DNA from: Cyanobacteria bacterium SW_9_44_58
GTDB lineage: Bacteria > Cyanobacteriota > Cyanobacteriia > Cyanobacteriales > Rubidibacteraceae
Direction: 5' to 3'
Length of the DNA: 62,735 nt
NCBI GenBank assembly: GCA_003021905.1
Contig: PXPI01000012.1
Location: 1 to 62,735 of the forward strand
Shown here: piece after piece, positions 44,102 to 54,400 of the stretch
Layout: each line of letters opens with the position of its first letter
Numbering within the stretch: position 1 is the stretch's first letter
Made by a program: the position numbers and the translations under genes
The notes under the pieces: generated by a model
What the model was told of the DNA's origin: nothing
What the model saw: the letters and a program-made list of their open reading frames with translations, nothing else
The model's database searches: none

Positions 44102-45612
44102 CAGGAACGCCTTATGATAGATAACAATGAGAGTTGGTTCGGCTTTTCCATTAACTCTTTTGCAACCAGGTAGCCCGAAATCGTCCAAGTTTGATAAAGA
44201 CGAGCGCGTCTACCGAGACGCTGGGCACGTCTGCCTTCATAATATTCTGGCCACTTATCCACATCTAGGGATTGTTCAGCAAGACTAATGGCATGTTGTG
44301 CCAATTGCGTTTGATTGAATTTCACCGCAGCAGCAGTTAAAATCCATAACAACACCGGCCAGCTTCCCCCATTATGATACGACCAAGGCACATTTTTGGG
44401 ATCGCAACCGGTAAGGGTTTCCCAATCTCGATCTTCTAAAGCGGGGTAACACAGTTTTAAGGGATTATGGCCTATGAGTTTTAGTTTTTGGTAACCTATC
44501 AAGTTCAAAATTCCTTCCGATTGCTCTTGCGTAATTAATCCCGATACAATCGCAAGGAGATTGCCTTGGCTGAAAAAGCGGAAATCCATCCACCCGACAC
44601 TGACATTCCCCACTAAATAACCGGTGTCGGATTGACCAGAGGTCATTAGCCACCGCGACACCCAATCAGGCACTGCATTCGTATATATATTGAACTGGTT
44701 TAAAACCGTGTTGCCAAATTGTTCTGTTTGGTAATCGTATATTTGCGTTAGTTTATTTTGATCAAGCCAGTAGTGGTCGCGAATATAACTGGCCAATTCC
44801 TTGCGGCGAGTTTTGATTTGGTTCAGTAAATTGTCATCGCCCACTTGATCGAGATACTCCTGGCTTAGCAAATTGGAGGCGGCTGACAAAGCCATATAGA
44901 AAAGGACTTGGATCTCCAAGGGATAGCCATGAACGCTCAAACGGCGATCAATCATGAACGTTGCTTCCGGAACCAGCATTAAGGGGGTTGTACTAAACCC
45001 GTTGGCTAAACAAAGTTTGAGAATCAGATAAATTCCTCGTTGAAACGCTTGATGATGCGCAATTTTTTCTTCAGGCTGGCCGGCTTGTTCACAAGCATTT
45101 TCATAGACATTCAAAACAAAGATCCACCATAGCGCAGAATCAAATGGTAAAACGCGGCCAATTGCTCGTTGACCGAAATCTCTCTCGACATTGACAGTGA
45201 TTGCAGAATCAGAGGCCAGTTTAAAGCTAGCCGGCATTAACCCTTGGGCTAAATTAACTTGATCCCCTTTTATTAAATGACGAGCAGCCATAAAAAGGGG
45301 TAAGTTTTCTTCAATGGGAGGCTGCTCATCATAATCAATTTGCAATCCCAAGGTAAATTCTAAAAAATTGCGAACCAGTCTTCTTTCACCTTGAGAAATA
45401 AATGCAATTCCTGCTGAAACAAAGTCACGAATGAAACAGTGATCGTAATTGACCGGATCGCGACTGAGTTCGTCTTTTTTTTGATCATGATTAGAGTCTG
45501 GTAAGGCGGCTAAAGTACCGACCGGAAATTGACCTTCGCGATCCTGGTAATAAATGACAGCTGCTTTTAAAAAATCCCAAGCTTGTTGGCGCAATTGTTC
45601 AGCACGAGTCAT
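44098..45612 (-). CDS. alkaline/neutral invertase (GH100)
   Basis: 504 residues. Cleaves sucrose to glucose and fructose in the cytosol. Family blocks: DPVNYDHCFIRDFVSAGIAF, DSALWWIFVLNVYENA, VSVGWMDFRFFSQGNLLAIV and NVPWSYHNGGSWPVLLWILT. These match GH100, the neutral invertases shared by cyanobacteria and plants. Sucrose is a compatible solute in cyanobacteria, so the enzyme probably tunes osmolyte pools. It begins 23 bases downstream of the M61 protease gene, in line with an operon of Crp-M61-invertase. Confidence 0.93.
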   Translation of the reverse strand: MTRAEQLRQQAWDFLKAAVIYYQDREGQFPVGTLAALPDSNHDQKKDELSRDPVNYDHCFIRDFVSAGIAFISQGERRLVRNFLEFTLGLQIDYDEQPPIEENLPLFMAARHLIKGDQVNLAQGLMPASFKLASDSAITVNVERDFGQRAIGRVLPFDSALWWIFVLNVYENACEQAGQPEEKIAHHQAFQRGIYLILKLCLANGFSTTPLMLVPEATFMIDRRLSVHGYPLEIQVLFYMALSAASNLLSQEYLDQVGDDNLLNQIKTRRKELASYIRDHYWLDQNKLTQIYDYQTEQFGNTVLNQFNIYTNAVPDWVSRWLMTSGQSDTGYLVGNVSVGWMDFRFFSQGNLLAIVSGLITQEQSEGILNLIGYQKLKLIGHNPLKLCYPALEDRDWETLTGCDPKNVPWSYHNGGSWPVLLWILTAAAVKFNQTQLAQHAISLAEQSLDVDKWPEYYEGRRAQRLGRRARLYQTWTISGYLVAKELMEKPNQLSLLSIIRRSC

Positions 45613-45635
45613 GACTTGATGGAATAACTAAGTGT

Positions 45636-47459
45636 TTAAACGGTTGTCACTCCTAACCAACCAAATAACAGTTCTTTTTGTTCCGTCGTGGGTTCCTCAA
45701 TACTACTAATTTGATAACTACTCGGTTGCGACGAGGCTAAGGTTATCCTGTGAGTAACTAATTCATCTTCATGGAAGACGGTTAGATTAATGGTATCCCC
45801 TGCTTGATAATCCTTAACGCGATCGCTGAGTTGTTCTGCATTGACACGAATATCATCAATGGCAAGCAATTCATCGCCAGCATCAACCCCAGCTAATCCC
45901 GCTGGTGATTCGGCATCCACAAATTTAATCTTGTTCGCCCCATTTTCTTGCGCCGCTTTGATCCCTAAATACGGGGCGGAATCATTATCTTCTGCGGCTG
46001 TGAGTTGTAAGCCGAAGGGTTCTAAGTATTCTGCAAAGGGCAGTTCTTCTGTGGTGTGGAGATAAGTTTGTAGAAATGCCGTTAAATCCGTCTCAGCAAC
46101 CGATTCCAGAACCGATTTTAACTGTTCATTGGTGTAGCCGATTTCCGGTTTGCCAAATTGTTCCCACAGCGATCGCAGAACATCGTCCAAAGAACGCTCA
46201 TTCTTATGCCTGCTCCGAATCAGCAAGTCAAGCAACAGGGAAACCAACTCGCCTTTGAGATAGTAAGAAACTTGATTATTATCGCTATTGGCATCGCGGC
46301 GATATAATTTAATCCAAGCATCAAAACTGGATTCGGCTAAGGGTTGTACTTTTCGCCCTGGGGTAGTCAAATAACGGGAAATATCTTTCCCTAAATTGTC
46401 TAAACAGGTTCTGGCATTATAAATCCCTGCCCGCATGGGAATCAACGCATCATAATAACTGGTTGTCCCTTCGGCAAACCAAAGGGCAGTGGTATAGTTT
46501 TCTTGGGTATAATCAAAGGTTTCTAAGGCTTTGGGGCGAATGCGTTTCACATTCCACAGATGGAAGAATTCATGGGCTACCAGCTGCAGGAAGCGGTTAT
46601 ATTTATCAGAGGCGCGAAAACCGAAACGAGGATAAATTAAACAACAGCAATTTTTATGTTCTAAGCCGCCAAAACCGCTGGCTGCTTGATGCAAGAGAAA
46701 AATATAGCGATCGTAGGGCAGTTCTCCATAAATGTCTGCTTCGGTAACAACAATTTTTTTGATATCTTCGATAAGTTGTTTGGGATTGGCATTCCCTTTG
46801 CCCCAAATTGCTAGCTGATGGGGTTTGTCTAAGACTTCAAACTCATAAACGTCATGGGTGCCAATTTCAAAGGGACTATCGACTAACGTATCAAAATTGT
46901 CGGCAATAAAGGTATTGGTTTTGCCTTCTACTGCGGGTAAGGGAGTGGTGACTTTCCAGTTGCTGGCAGGGGGAACAATTTTAATTTCAAGGGGCGTTTC
47001 TTTTTGGTTGGGAAGATAAAAGAACAGCGCCGCGCCATTAAAATAACCGTGACTGGCATCGAGATGATTGGTTCTTACAGTTAATTCATTGGCATAAACT
47101 TGATATTCAATACGAACAGCATTCGTTTGGTCAGTATTAATTTTCCAGGCATTTTTACTTTGTTTTTGTCGGGGCAAAGATTCTCCATTATTGGCATTAT
47201 AAGCGGTTACCCCTAGAATGTGGCGCGCATATTCTCGGACAACATAAGACCCTGGCGTCCACACAGGAAAGTGGATATCTAGGGTAGTTGCTTCCCAATT
47301 TTCAACTTGTAATTGGACGTGGAATAAATGAGTTTGCGGTTCCGGCAACGAAACCTCATAAAATAATTGGGGTTGCGTTTTTTCGGTTGTGGGTTGGCGG
47401 GTAATCGTTGCTTCCGTCATAGGTTTGTTATCTGTAACTGCTTGCTCGCCGCGATTCAA
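45636..47459 (-). CDS. M61-family metallopeptidase with PDZ domain
   Basis: 607 residues. N-terminal beta domain (about 30-180: VQLQVENWEATTLDIHFPVW), then the zinc motif VAHEFFHLWNVKRIRP (about 290, HExxH) and downstream AEGTTSYYDALIP, which has the third ligand Glu. A PDZ domain follows at about 495-580 (GANKIKFVDAESPAGLAGVD, IDDIRVNAEQL). It resembles glycyl aminopeptidases. No signal peptide is seen, so it is probably cytosolic. The start overlaps the upstream Crp-type gene by 4 bases. Confidence 0.92.
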   Translation of the reverse strand: MNRGEQAVTDNKPMTEATITRQPTTEKTQPQLFYEVSLPEPQTHLFHVQLQVENWEATTLDIHFPVWTPGSYVVREYARHILGVTAYNANNGESLPRQKQSKNAWKINTDQTNAVRIEYQVYANELTVRTNHLDASHGYFNGAALFFYLPNQKETPLEIKIVPPASNWKVTTPLPAVEGKTNTFIADNFDTLVDSPFEIGTHDVYEFEVLDKPHQLAIWGKGNANPKQLIEDIKKIVVTEADIYGELPYDRYIFLLHQAASGFGGLEHKNCCCLIYPRFGFRASDKYNRFLQLVAHEFFHLWNVKRIRPKALETFDYTQENYTTALWFAEGTTSYYDALIPMRAGIYNARTCLDNLGKDISRYLTTPGRKVQPLAESSFDAWIKLYRRDANSDNNQVSYYLKGELVSLLLDLLIRSRHKNERSLDDVLRSLWEQFGKPEIGYTNEQLKSVLESVAETDLTAFLQTYLHTTEELPFAEYLEPFGLQLTAAEDNDSAPYLGIKAAQENGANKIKFVDAESPAGLAGVDAGDELLAIDDIRVNAEQLSDRVKDYQAGDTINLTVFHEDELVTHRITLASSQPSSYQISSIEEPTTEQKELLFGWLGVTTV

Positions 47460-48175
47460 AGACTTGCTGTTGCTAAGTGGCTCAGTTGACGGCTATTGGT
47501 AAGAGATAAGGTTTGGTTATCGACATTTAATTCTAACCAGCCATTATTTTGAAACTTATTTAAAAATTTCTGAATATTTTCTAAATTAAGGTCGGCAATA
47601 TCCGCTAAATCTTGTTCTGGAGGGAGTAAGATTTCCATGCCCTGTTCGGTGGGTTTGCCATAGGTTTCAGCTAAGGTCACCAAGGTATGAGCTAATTTCA
47701 CAACCGGCGGATAATGCTGCAACTGTAAGCGGGTATCCATTTGGCGCAGTCGTCGAACTGTCATTTGGAGAAGCTTGTGATGCAGCTGGGAGTCTTGAAA
47801 CAGGCTTTGAATGAAGCGTTGAGCAGAAATGCTAATCACTTTGGTGTCGCTGAGAGCAACAATTTCTGTAGCGCGAGGAGGCTCATCTAAAATCGCACTT
47901 TCCCCGAAAAAGTCTCCTCGTCCTTGAATAGATAGGGTAATTGGTGCTTGATGATGCCAACGTCTTACTTTGACCCAACCTGACACAATAAAATAAACGG
48001 CATTTCCCCAAGATTGATCGGAGAGAATCACTTCCTCGGCGCTAAACTCTTGCTCAATCGCAACCGAGAGCAACCAGTCCAAGGTTTCTATCTCAGCTGC
48101 ATTCAGTAAGGGGAAAATTTCACTAACAACTGTACTCTCCATTAAAAATTGTTCGGGTGACTTTGAATTAATCAC
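47456..48175 (-). CDS. Crp/Fnr-family regulator
   Basis: 239 residues. The cNMP-binding fold reads EVILSDQSWGNAVYFIVSG and GRGDFFGESAILDEPPRATE. The C-terminal winged helix (about 160-235) includes LPPEQDLADIADLNLENIQKF, with a recognition helix unlike CRP or NtcA. The classic cAMP-binding Arg is present in PPRATE, but the ligand is not proven. It overlaps the M61 gene by 4 bases and probably controls or is co-expressed with it. Confidence 0.88.
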   Translation of the reverse strand: MINSKSPEQFLMESTVVSEIFPLLNAAEIETLDWLLSVAIEQEFSAEEVILSDQSWGNAVYFIVSGWVKVRRWHHQAPITLSIQGRGDFFGESAILDEPPRATEIVALSDTKVISISAQRFIQSLFQDSQLHHKLLQMTVRRLRQMDTRLQLQHYPPVVKLAHTLVTLAETYGKPTEQGMEILLPPEQDLADIADLNLENIQKFLNKFQNNGWLELNVDNQTLSLTNSRQLSHLATASL

Positions 48176-48201
48176 AAATTAGGATTGATAATTGATTATT
48201 G

Positions 48202-48585
48202 TTAACTGGCAACTGCTTTGAGTTGCTCACGAATTAACTCAACTCGCTTGCGGTTTACTCCCAAATCGGATTTTCCTAAACGCGATGCCGAGCGGACGTG
48301 AAGGACTTGATTGACATCATCTTTATGAAACTCAACATCATCCACAAATCCCATTAATCTGCTTTTAAATTCAGCATAAAGGTAGTTTTCAGTTTCTTCA
48401 ATGATAGTCGTTCGTTCCATATTTTCAACGACTTTTTTAATGTCGGCAATGGAGACATAGGGAAGCGGATCAACAGCATGTTCGGAATCGTCGCTTTGGC
48501 TAGAAACACAGTTGGGAGTATCAGGACAAGGAGCGAGCTTTCCTGCTTTGACGCCTAAGTTGCTGGGTCGTTTTCCGGCAAACAT
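48202..48585 (-). CDS. DUF1499 family protein, no signal peptide
   Basis: 127 residues, essentially the bare DUF1499 core: CPDTPNCVSSQSDD, SRLMGFVDDVEFHK and VRSASRLGKSDLGVNRKR. It is a paralogue of the exported copy at 19558-20094, from which it differs by lacking the N-terminal hydrophobic segment. Both start the core with (P)xNLGVKxGxLAxCP. The function is unknown. It lies 26 bases upstream of the Crp-type gene on the same strand and may head that transcript. Confidence 0.85.
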   Translation of the reverse strand: MFAGKRPSNLGVKAGKLAPCPDTPNCVSSQSDDSEHAVDPLPYVSIADIKKVVENMERTTIIEETENYLYAEFKSRLMGFVDDVEFHKDDVNQVLHVRSASRLGKSDLGVNRKRVELIREQLKAVAS

Positions 48586-48616
48586 AACTTTTTTTGGTCT
48601 TTTATTCTATCAAAAA

Positions 48617-48826
48617 CTAGGGTTTAAACACAGGCGCAATTTCGGTGTAAGAAGGAAGGGAAAATTCCATTACTTGTTGCGCGATCGCGCTCAGTTGCGT
48701 AAAGTTTTCGATGACACGATCACAGGAGTCCTCGGGTAGATTCAGTTCTAGCAAACCGGCAGTTTGTTCAACGTAAGCGCGATAATCCGAAGGAGGCGGA
48801 GAACTTTGGGAACTAGAATCACTCAT
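48617..48826 (-). CDS. DUF4089/AtzG-like small protein
   Basis: 69 residues from the ATG at 48826; a longer frame upstream has no better start. The segment YVEQTAGLLELNLPEDSC then QLSAIAQQVMEFSLP and the end IAPVFKP follow the DUF4089/AtzG pattern. AtzG-type proteins are small partners of an amidase (AtzF/TrzF-like) and stabilise its complex. No amidase gene is in the window, so the partner may be elsewhere or the role may differ. Confidence 0.7.
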   Translation of the reverse strand: MSDSSSQSSPPPSDYRAYVEQTAGLLELNLPEDSCDRVIENFTQLSAIAQQVMEFSLPSYTEIAPVFKP

Positions 48827-48949
48827 AAAAACTGTCGTTGTGCTGACGGTAAAAATACCATTCCATATTACCGCTATTGTAACGATTTTCCACACAGAAG
48901 CACCCCCTGCCATTAGCTAAGGGGAAGCAAACTTAACTCGCTGATGTGT

Positions 48950-50029
48950 TTATAACGCTTTTAAAAGGGCGTCTCCCATGCCTTGACAACCGACATAGGT
49001 CATGCCTTCCGACATAATATCTCCAGTGCGATATCCTTGGTCTAATACTTGAAATACGGCTTTTTCCAGCTTATCAGCAGCTGCAGGTTCATCTAGCCCG
49101 TAACGCAGCATCATCGCGGCACTTAAAACTTGCGCCAAGGGATTGGCTTTATCTTCGCCGGCAATATCGGGGGCAGAACCGTGAACCGGTTCAAAGACAC
49201 CAGGGTTTCCGTCCCCAATACTCGCCGAAGGAAGCATGCCAATACTGCCGGTTAACATGGCTGCGGCATCGGAGAGAATATCCCCAAAAAGATTCCCGGT
49301 GACAATCGTGTCAAATTGCTTGGGGGCACGAACCAGTTGCATAGCCGCATTATCCACATACATATGAGACAGTTCAATGTCAGGATAAGATGAAGCCAGG
49401 GCATTGACGCGATCGCGCCATAATTGAGAAACTTCCAATACATTGGCTTTATCCACGGAACACAGTCGCTGATTCCGTTTTTGAGCGGTTTCAAAGGCAA
49501 CTTTGGCAATGCGATCAATTTCATGATCGCTATAAGCCATGGTATTCACACCGCGCTGTTCTCCGGTTTCGGCAGCAAAGATGCCTTTCGGTTCCCCAAA
49601 ATAAACCCCGCCGGTTAACTCTCGCACGACCATAATATCTACTCCCTCCACAACTTCGCGTTTCAAGGTTGATGAATCGACCAATTGGGGGAGAATTTGC
49701 GCGGGACGCAAGTTGGCAAATAATTCCAGTCCGGCGCGCAATCCCAATAAACCGGTTTCGGGACGTTGCCGACGGGGTAAATTATCCCATTTGTAACCCC
49801 CAATGGCAGCGAGCAACACAGCATCGCTGCGGCGACAAGTATCTAGGGTTTCTTGTGGCAAGGGGTCTCCGGTTTCATCAATGGCAGCGCCGCCAATCAA
49901 GGCTTGGGAAAATTCAAATTGCAAGCCATACTGCTGACCAACAGCGTTTAGGATATAGACAGTCACACCGATAATTTCCGGGCCAATGCCATCTCCCGGC
50001 AATAGGGCAATTTGATAAGTTTGTGTCAT
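48950..50029 (-). CDS. leuB: 3-isopropylmalate dehydrogenase
   Basis: Oxidative decarboxylation step of leucine synthesis. 359 residues. Motifs: [73 protein letters not shown] and [20 protein letters not shown], the last two giving metal and NAD contacts. The [10 protein letters not shown] segment distinguishes it from isocitrate dehydrogenase. The 166-base gap to the divergent gene holds the promoters of both. Confidence 0.97.
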   Translation of the reverse strand: MTQTYQIALLPGDGIGPEIIGVTVYILNAVGQQYGLQFEFSQALIGGAAIDETGDPLPQETLDTCRRSDAVLLAAIGGYKWDNLPRRQRPETGLLGLRAGLELFANLRPAQILPQLVDSSTLKREVVEGVDIMVVRELTGGVYFGEPKGIFAAETGEQRGVNTMAYSDHEIDRIAKVAFETAQKRNQRLCSVDKANVLEVSQLWRDRVNALASSYPDIELSHMYVDNAAMQLVRAPKQFDTIVTGNLFGDILSDAAAMLTGSIGMLPSASIGDGNPGVFEPVHGSAPDIAGEDKANPLAQVLSAAMMLRYGLDEPAAADKLEKAVFQVLDQGYRTGDIMSEGMTYVGCQGMGDALLKAL

Positions 50030-50195
50030 TGCTTAGTACAAGTTTTCGATCATAGAACTAAGTGGTTATCTTACCAAGATTGTTATCTAGTGCGCGATTG
50101 AAAATGCATCTCTCTTTCTCCATGGAGAGAAATGATGCTGTTAGAAAACTGAGAACGTGCGTTAAAATAGAAGAATATTAATATCAGGTTAACTG

Positions 50196-50663
50196 ATGGC
50201 AGTTCATCGTGTGCGAGTTGCGAAAGATAAAGCCGGTTTAGTGCAAGCCCTAACCATTGGCAAAGAAAGTACAGGAACCTTTGAAACTTATGCCGATGTC
50301 ATTATGTTTGCAGCGGCTTATGGGGGAAAATATCAGCGAGCAACTCCCATTGAGACTGGCATTAGCAAAGATCCGGCACCGATTAGCCTAGAAATTTTTT
50401 TATCACGGGGATACGATTGGGCGATTAAGCTGCTCGCGATCGCGCAAACGCAAAATTCGACTGTCCTTTCTCCCTATGATCCCCAAGCAGCAGCCCAACG
50501 GGTGATGATTCTAGAACAAGCGGCGAATGGCGGACTGGAATTGCTAGCAGAACAATTGCGCGGTGCCGTAGACTACAGCGATCGCCTCCTGTTAATCTTA
50601 AATCAAGAACGTTTCCCCATTGCTCAACCGACGACAGATTTTGATTTAACCCGTTTTTTGTAG
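50196..50663 (+). CDS. DNA phosphorothioation (Dnd)-associated protein 4 homologue, orphan
   Basis: 155 residues. The N-terminal VHRVRVAKDKAGLVQAL, the TFETYADVIMFAAAYG block, SLEIFLSRGYDWAIKLLAIA and the C-terminal NGGLELLAEQLRGAVDYSDR LLLIL (read in two parts) match the protein annotated as Dnd system-associated protein 4, which usually lies in phosphorothioate DNA-modification islands. Here no dndBCDE or dndFGH gene is visible within the window. The promoter side has an inverted core CTCCATGGAG near 50120. It is either a remnant or a regulator with another partner; recognition is by memory of the family, not by search. Confidence 0.7.
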   Translation: MAVHRVRVAKDKAGLVQALTIGKESTGTFETYADVIMFAAAYGGKYQRATPIETGISKDPAPISLEIFLSRGYDWAIKLLAIAQTQNSTVLSPYDPQAAAQRVMILEQAANGGLELLAEQLRGAVDYSDRLLLILNQERFPIAQPTTDFDLTRFL

Positions 50664-50696
50664 AGCAAATCGAACAACTAAGCTAATGAGAGTTCT

Positions 50697-51089
50697 GTGA
50701 CACATACGTTTTTACTTCAACCCGGACAATGGACGCTAAAGGGATTTTGGTGCGAAACCCATCTGAATCCGCTTCCCATTGAGGGGACAGTGAATATTGT
50801 ATGGAATCAACCGAATTGGTTTAGCTATACACAAAGGCTGACGCTTCCCTATTACCAACAAAATTCTACGAATAATTACTATTTTTCCAGTTCGGAATTG
50901 TCTTTAAATTATCGAGGATATCTAGGATTTCAGCAAAACCAATACACCTTTGTGCTCAAGCATAATCAATTAGGGAACTTAGAATTAGGGAACTTAGAAG
51001 GCAATGGCTGGATTACCCCCACTTCAATTATCCAAAGATACTGGGTGCTCAATGATCGCAAACGTCGTCAAGGATTTGAAACCTTTTAG
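50697..51089 (+). CDS. unknown protein downstream of the Dnd-associated gene
   Basis: 130 residues starting at GTG 50697, 33 bases after the upstream stop. The body is beta-rich and aromatic: LLQPGQWTLKGFWCETH, INWNQPNWFSYTQ-like segment VNIVWNQPNWFSYTQR and NYYFSSSELSLNYRGYLGF. I do not recognise a family. A 15-base tandem duplication (50968-50982 and 50983-50997) encodes the repeated LGNLE in the sequence HNQLGNLELGNLEGNG, so a slippage event is visible. An inverted repeat GCAAAAA/TTTTTGC (51089-51095 with 51113-51119) follows the stop and might end the transcript. Confidence 0.65.
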   Translation: MTHTFLLQPGQWTLKGFWCETHLNPLPIEGTVNIVWNQPNWFSYTQRLTLPYYQQNSTNNYYFSSSELSLNYRGYLGFQQNQYTFVLKHNQLGNLELGNLEGNGWITPTSIIQRYWVLNDRKRRQGFETF

Positions 51090-51412
51090 CAAAAAGATGC
51101 CGACACCTACTATTTTTGCAGTTGTCTTACCCAAGGACATCAAATGATACTTACCTTAGAAGCGACATTAAGATGCACGCTCTGAGGAACATCAGCAACT
51201 TCTGTCTTACTGTAAACATAAAGGAAGAAGCCAAAATGACGTAATCAGGGAACAGATTAGGAAGTTATCAATTTCACGTAGTGAGGATATTAAACCCCCT
51301 TGATTGATGGCGATTCATAAGGTGCCGTCGCCGGAATTTAGTTCCGGCGTCCCGTGAGCGCCGTCTACCGACTAAATCAAAGATTGTAGTCGTAGGATTC
51401 TCGCCTAGGTTG
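51090..51412. other. intergenic region holding repeat R2
   Basis: 323 bases between the unknown gene and the convergent kinase. The first half has no ORF or RNA gene that I can support, apart from the inverted repeat after the stop. The second half is repeat R2 (51313-51410), which ends 3 bases from the kinase stop codon. Confidence 0.6.
51313..51410 (+). repeat. structured repeat R2, second copy of R1
   Basis: It starts ATTCATAAGGTGCCGTCGCC like R1. The outer stem is GGTGC/GCGCC with a wobble replacing the GGCGC of R1; the inner hairpin CGCCGGAA/TTCCGGCG is kept. The last hairpin is CGACTA (51369-51374), loop AATCAAAGATTG, TAGTCG (51387-51392), where both arms changed together relative to R1. 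Repeat ends at the kinase 3' end. Confidence 0.75.
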
Positions 51413-54400
51413 CTAAAAACTCATCTCTTGCAGTAATCTCACCAATTCTCTTAAACGGATGGGTTTTCTCAGATACTGGTTTGCCCCTACTTCTAGGCAT
51501 TTTTTTTCCTCTCCGGCATTAGCGGCAGGCGTCAGGGCAATTATCGGCGTTGCCTGAAAATCCGGTTGCGCCCGCAGTTGACGGATGGCTTTCCATCCCT
51601 CCGTTTCCGGCATTTCCACATCGATGATAATGATCTGGGGTTGGTGTTCTAAAGAACTCGATATTGCACTTTGAATCTCATCAGCCGTAATAAGGGAATA
51701 ACCGGTTGCTTCTAAGTAAGAAGATATCGTCATCAAATGAGCAGATTGATTGCTCACAATTAAAAGTTTTGGCAACCCTTGCGATGATTCAGTTTCTAAT
51801 GACGGGCTTGTTCCACGATAGGGAATCGTCAATGTAAAACAACTGCCCTTGCCAACGGTGCTTTCTACCGTTACGTCGCCGCCATGCAACTGGGCAATGC
51901 GTTTCACCAGAGACAATCCTAAACCCGTTCCCCCTTGTTGGCGATTGAGTTTACTATCTACTTGGGTAAAGGGTTCAAATAAATTGGGAAAATTTTCCGG
52001 GGCAATGCCAATTCCTGTATCAAGCACAGAAAAGGCAACGTCTGCATTTTGATTCATCAATTCCACTTTTAAGGCAACCCTGCCCTGTTCCGGGGTAAAC
52101 TTAACGGCATTAGACAGTAAATTGAGCAACGCCTGTCGCAACCGCTGTTCATCTCCTTCTACAACTGAGACTTGTGGAGATAGCTCTGTTGTCAGGGCAA
52201 TTTTCTTTTTAGAGGCTGTTTCTTGGATGAGAGAGACGGTACTTTGACAAAGTTGGGGGATGGAGATTTGTTCTTGGTGCAGTTCCAATTTTCCGGCTTC
52301 AATTTTAGAGAGATCGATATCGTTAATTAACGCCAGCAGATGAGTGCCGCTATTTTGAACAGTATTCAGACACTTTAATTGTTTTGCGTTGAGCGGCCCA
52401 TAAATTTGTTCTTGCAACCCCTCTGTCATCCCTAAAATACTGTTGAGGGGGGTGCGAAGTTCATGGCTCATTGTGGCGAGAAATTCATCTTTCAGGCGAT
52501 TTGCCTTTTCCAATTCGGCATTGGCTTGTTTTAATCCTTCTTCATAGCGTTTTTTGGTACTGATATTTTCAAACATCTCAATGGTAGAGATGAAATTCCC
52601 CTCTTGATCGCGATTGGCAGAGATTGTAAGACTCACCCAAATCAGTTCGCCATTTTTATGGATAAATCGTTCTTCAATTTGATAAATATCGCGTTTGCCA
52701 GTAACAAGTTCCTCAAATAGGGGCTTTTCTTTTTGAAAGTCTTTAGAATGCGCAAAATCTGCAATATTTTTGTTGATCAGTTCTTGGTAGGAATAACCTA
52801 AAGTTTCTGTGTAAGCGGGATTGACAAACAGCAATTGTCCTTGGGAATCAGCCATAGACATGGGAAGTGGGGCATTTTCGACTAGATAGCGAAATCGGGC
52901 TTCACTGGTTGCCAGTTGTTGAGCTGTTTTTTGACGCTGGGTGAGTTCTTGGTATAAAGAGCTTAAAGCTTGTTCCAATTCTAAAGTGCGGCTTTGGACT
53001 TGATTTTCCAGTTTTTCTTGCGTGCCTTTGATTTGACTGAACTCAGCTTTTAATTTATTGGCCATAGTTTGGGTATTTTCGGCCAATTGCCGAATTTCTT
53101 TCACTCGTGAGGCGGGAAAGGTAATTGGTTCAGGATGGGTTAGTTTTTGGGGCAAATTCGTTGTCTTGTCGGCTATTTCCTGCAAAGGAGCAGTTAACCA
53201 AGAGGTGACTGACGGTATGGTGGCAAAACCGGCGGCCATCGCGACTAACGCCAATAGCAAATATCGAATATAATTTTGTCGTACCGTCTGCACTGTATAG
53301 GTTGCTGGCAACTGGAACTGCAATTGCCAATTGAACTGGTTCAATAAGGGCTGTTCAAAGCGATAGGTTGATTGCTGCCACTCGATAACAGCAGGTTGAG
53401 AAGCGTTAACGGGGACGTTTTGGCGAAGTTGATTGGCGGGCTGTGTTGTCTCTAGCGATGAGTGAAATCTCTTGCCGCAGACTGATTCTGGTTGATTGCT
53501 GAAAATAACGTTTCCACGCTCATCGCAAAGAGTAAATTCCAGCTTTTGCCAGGGTTGTTTTTGTTCTAAGCCTGACCAGTTATTAAGAATTTGTTCAAAT
53601 TGGTTTTTCAGAGGCGCAATATTCAATTCCCCATAAACCATGCCGGAAAAGGTTTCCGATGACGATCGCGCTGCCGCAACGCTAATATAAGGGAAGGCAT
53701 TGGCGCGATGAAATTGACTGACCATTGCTGTTTGCTCATTCTCCAATTTTTGGAAGGCAGCGTTTTGAGATACATTGACCCCAATTCGCGAATTTCCTTG
53801 ATTTTTGACAGGACTGGCATGGAGAATCTTCCCTGCGGCATCGGTTAGATAAATTTGTTCAAAGTGGGTATCAAATTGCCGAAATAAGTTTAGTTTTTCA
53901 CTGGAAATGTTTTCTTGTTGCGCAAGTTGTTGCAGTGCTAATTGATGCTCTTGCAACCAAGTTTGCATTTGGCTGTTTAGGATTTGACTGAGACTTTGCA
54001 AATTGTGAGCTAAGTTTTCTTCAATCCGATTTTTAACAGTGTATCCTTCCCAAACCGTAAAACTGATTATTATCAAAACTAGTAATGTAATTAAAAGATT
54101 GGAGATCAGTTGTCGAATATTGAACTCTTTGTGTTGACTTGCTTGGGCAATTCGGTCTAGAAATTGGCGAGGCAGCCCATAAAAAATCTGTGTGGCAATT
54201 AAAGTATTTAAAGCACTGTTGAGAAACTGTTTAACCGCAATTAAGCCAGTGGACAAGGTCCCAATTGACATCAAGCCATAATAAAATCCCCATACTAAGG
54301 GAAGCCCAATCACTAGCCAATAGACAATATCCCAAAGGGGCAGATACCAATTCTTGCTGCGTGTTCCTGCCCATCCCAGCCAAATCGCTTCTAGTGTAAA

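Noticed and set aside
50000-51400. Complete Dnd modification island
   Set aside because: Only the accessory protein 4 homologue is seen; flanking genes are leuB and a histidine kinase.
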